DNA from: Paragorgia papillata
Lineage: Eukaryota > Cnidaria > Anthozoa > Scleralcyonacea > Coralliidae
DNA length: 64,000 bases
Direction: 5' to 3'
Assembly: GCA_035771165.1 (NCBI GenBank)
Contig: JAWNZC010000354.1
Coordinates: 1,103,001-1,167,000, forward strand
Shown in pieces: positions 63,191 to 64,000 of the stretch. The first letter of the stretch is position 1, and the number at the start of each line of letters is the position of its first letter. The notes below the pieces were generated by a model. It was not told the DNA's origin and did not search any database. It saw only the letters and a list, made by a program, of their open reading frames with translations. A program made the position numbers and the translations under genes.

Positions 63191-64000
63191 ATGGGAATGG
63201 AAGGAAATCTGACGGAATTCACAAGGAACTTGGGACGCTGCAGTGACTTCTTCGTGACGTTTTACTGGAAATCGGCGGCGACCGGCGCTCATCTTTACAT
63301 CATTGTTGTGACGCTGTTTATTAATATAACCCTCTCCCTGTTCGGGACATTTGCCAACATCTTCGTCATTAGCGCTTATTTTAAGAGCCAGCGTGTGAGG
63401 ACCTTATCTAATATGCTTCTCGTTTCCCTTGCTTGCGGCGATCTTTTGGTAACGGCGCTGACTCAACCGCTTTGCTGTATCAGGACGCTCAAAGAGATAC
63501 TCGGCTCACATGATTGTTTCTTGTGGACGTGGACTAGACTCATGTCTTATTTTTCTTGTGGAGTTTCATTGTTAACGGTAGCTATTATAACTATAGAACG
63601 TTTCATTACGCTGGCCTATCCTTACCGTCATCAAAGGATTGTCACTCCGGTTCGTTTGAAGATTGTAGTTGCTTCAACGTGGCTTGCTCCACTTGGGTTG
63701 GTTATCTCACATCTTGGCCTTATTCCGTACAATATTATTTTATCTATCGGTGCCTTACTGATGCTGCTCACAATTCTCACAGTCGTTGTGGTATGGATTT
63801 GGATTCATCGGATTCTTCGTCGCCACATGAACACTATCCAGACGACTCAGACGCCTTCGGGTTGGGGCAACGAGAAATTAAGTCGAAAACAGGTGTTTCG
63901 GAATACAACGACAAGCTACTTGATTGTCATGGCTCTTCTTTTCTGCTATCTCCCAACCTTTGCCATGCTCGTTTATTTCTCGACCGAACCAGTTAATTTT
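63191..64000 (+). CDS. Rhodopsin-like GPCR 3 (3' end outside window)
   Basis: Open for 270 codons from the ATG at 63191 to the window end; Met3 (63197) aligns better with GPCR 2. N6 is glycosylatable (NLT). Helices TM1-TM6 are visible: LSLFGTFANIFVI (48-60), SLACGDLLVTAL (79-90), TM3 ~108-134, TM4 ~158-176, TM5 ~181-204, TM6 ~243-263 with FCYLPTF. TM3 ends ITIERFITLAYPYRH, so ERF replaces DRY. Identity to GPCR 2 is high across TM1-TM3 (ATGxxLY, VRTLSN, LVSLAC, KEILGSH, CGVSLLTV). TM7 is not covered. Confidence 0.87.
   Translation, partial: MGMEGNLTEFTRNLGRCSDFFVTFYWKSAATGAHLYIIVVTLFINITLSLFGTFANIFVISAYFKSQRVRTLSNMLLVSLACGDLLVTALTQPLCCIRTLKEILGSHDCFLWTWTRLMSYFSCGVSLLTVAIITIERFITLAYPYRHQRIVTPVRLKIVVASTWLAPLGLVISHLGLIPYNIILSIGALLMLLTILTVVVVWIWIHRILRRHMNTIQTTQTPSGWGNEKLSRKQVFRNTTTSYLIVMALLFCYLPTFAMLVYFSTEPVNF

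Overview
This window reads as nuclear DNA of an invertebrate animal, most likely a cnidarian and probably an anthozoan (inference). The genes are intron-rich with GT-AG introns and large repeat-filled introns. The proteins are metazoan families (SOCS, FADD-like DED-DD adaptor, MAP3K-like kinase, peptide:N-glycanase, rhodopsin-like receptors). The remaining DNA is packed with foldback transposons, 5S-rRNA-derived SINEs and micro/minisatellites. Nothing suggests bacterial or viral origin. Exon structures were assembled by hand from splice signals, reading phase and domain continuity; no alignment or transcript was available.

Layout. (1) 1-4.6 kb: two SOCS-type SH2/SOCS-box genes in tail-to-tail orientation; the first is cut by the window edge. 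(2) 7.9-14.6 kb, minus strand: a nine-exon MAP3K-like kinase, complete through the kinase domain, with the N-terminus unresolved. (3) 16.7-21.2 kb, minus strand: a two-exon FADD-like adaptor (DED, then death domain). (4) 22.9-38.7 kb, plus strand: a complete nine-exon peptide:N-glycanase (NGLY1/PNG1 type) with transglutaminase core and C-terminal PAW domain but no N-terminal PUB domain. It is divergent from the FADD-like gene. Its intron 6 seems to host a minus-strand gene at 34.2-35.0 kb, possibly a TNF-like ligand. (5) 39.6-44.8 kb, minus strand: a five-exon gene for a 237-residue thioredoxin-PUB protein, convergent with the glycanase. (6) 47.7-48.9 kb, minus strand: a single-exon multipass membrane protein resembling TMEM121. 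(7) 53.6-64 kb, plus strand: three intronless rhodopsin-like GPCR genes in tandem, the last cut by the window end.

How they fit together. The glycanase and the Trx-PUB protein are the most suggestive pair. In other animals PUB (mammals) or thioredoxin (nematode) sits at the N-terminus of the glycanase itself; here both modules form a separate neighbouring gene. The FADD-like adaptor, the kinase and the possible TNF-like gene all fit death-receptor or innate signalling, but a functional cluster is only an inference.

Repeats. Recurrent families include: 5S-derived SINEs (at least eight copies); an approximately 110-bp element with the hairpin core TCTGGCGTTAGCCAGA and outer arms that differ between copies yet stay self-complementary; an element with CGTTTCGAGCGAAGG inverted repeats; several MITEs with TAA target duplications; one hAT-type MITE with an 8-bp duplication; a mariner-type foldback; and large palindromes carrying TGACGTCA.
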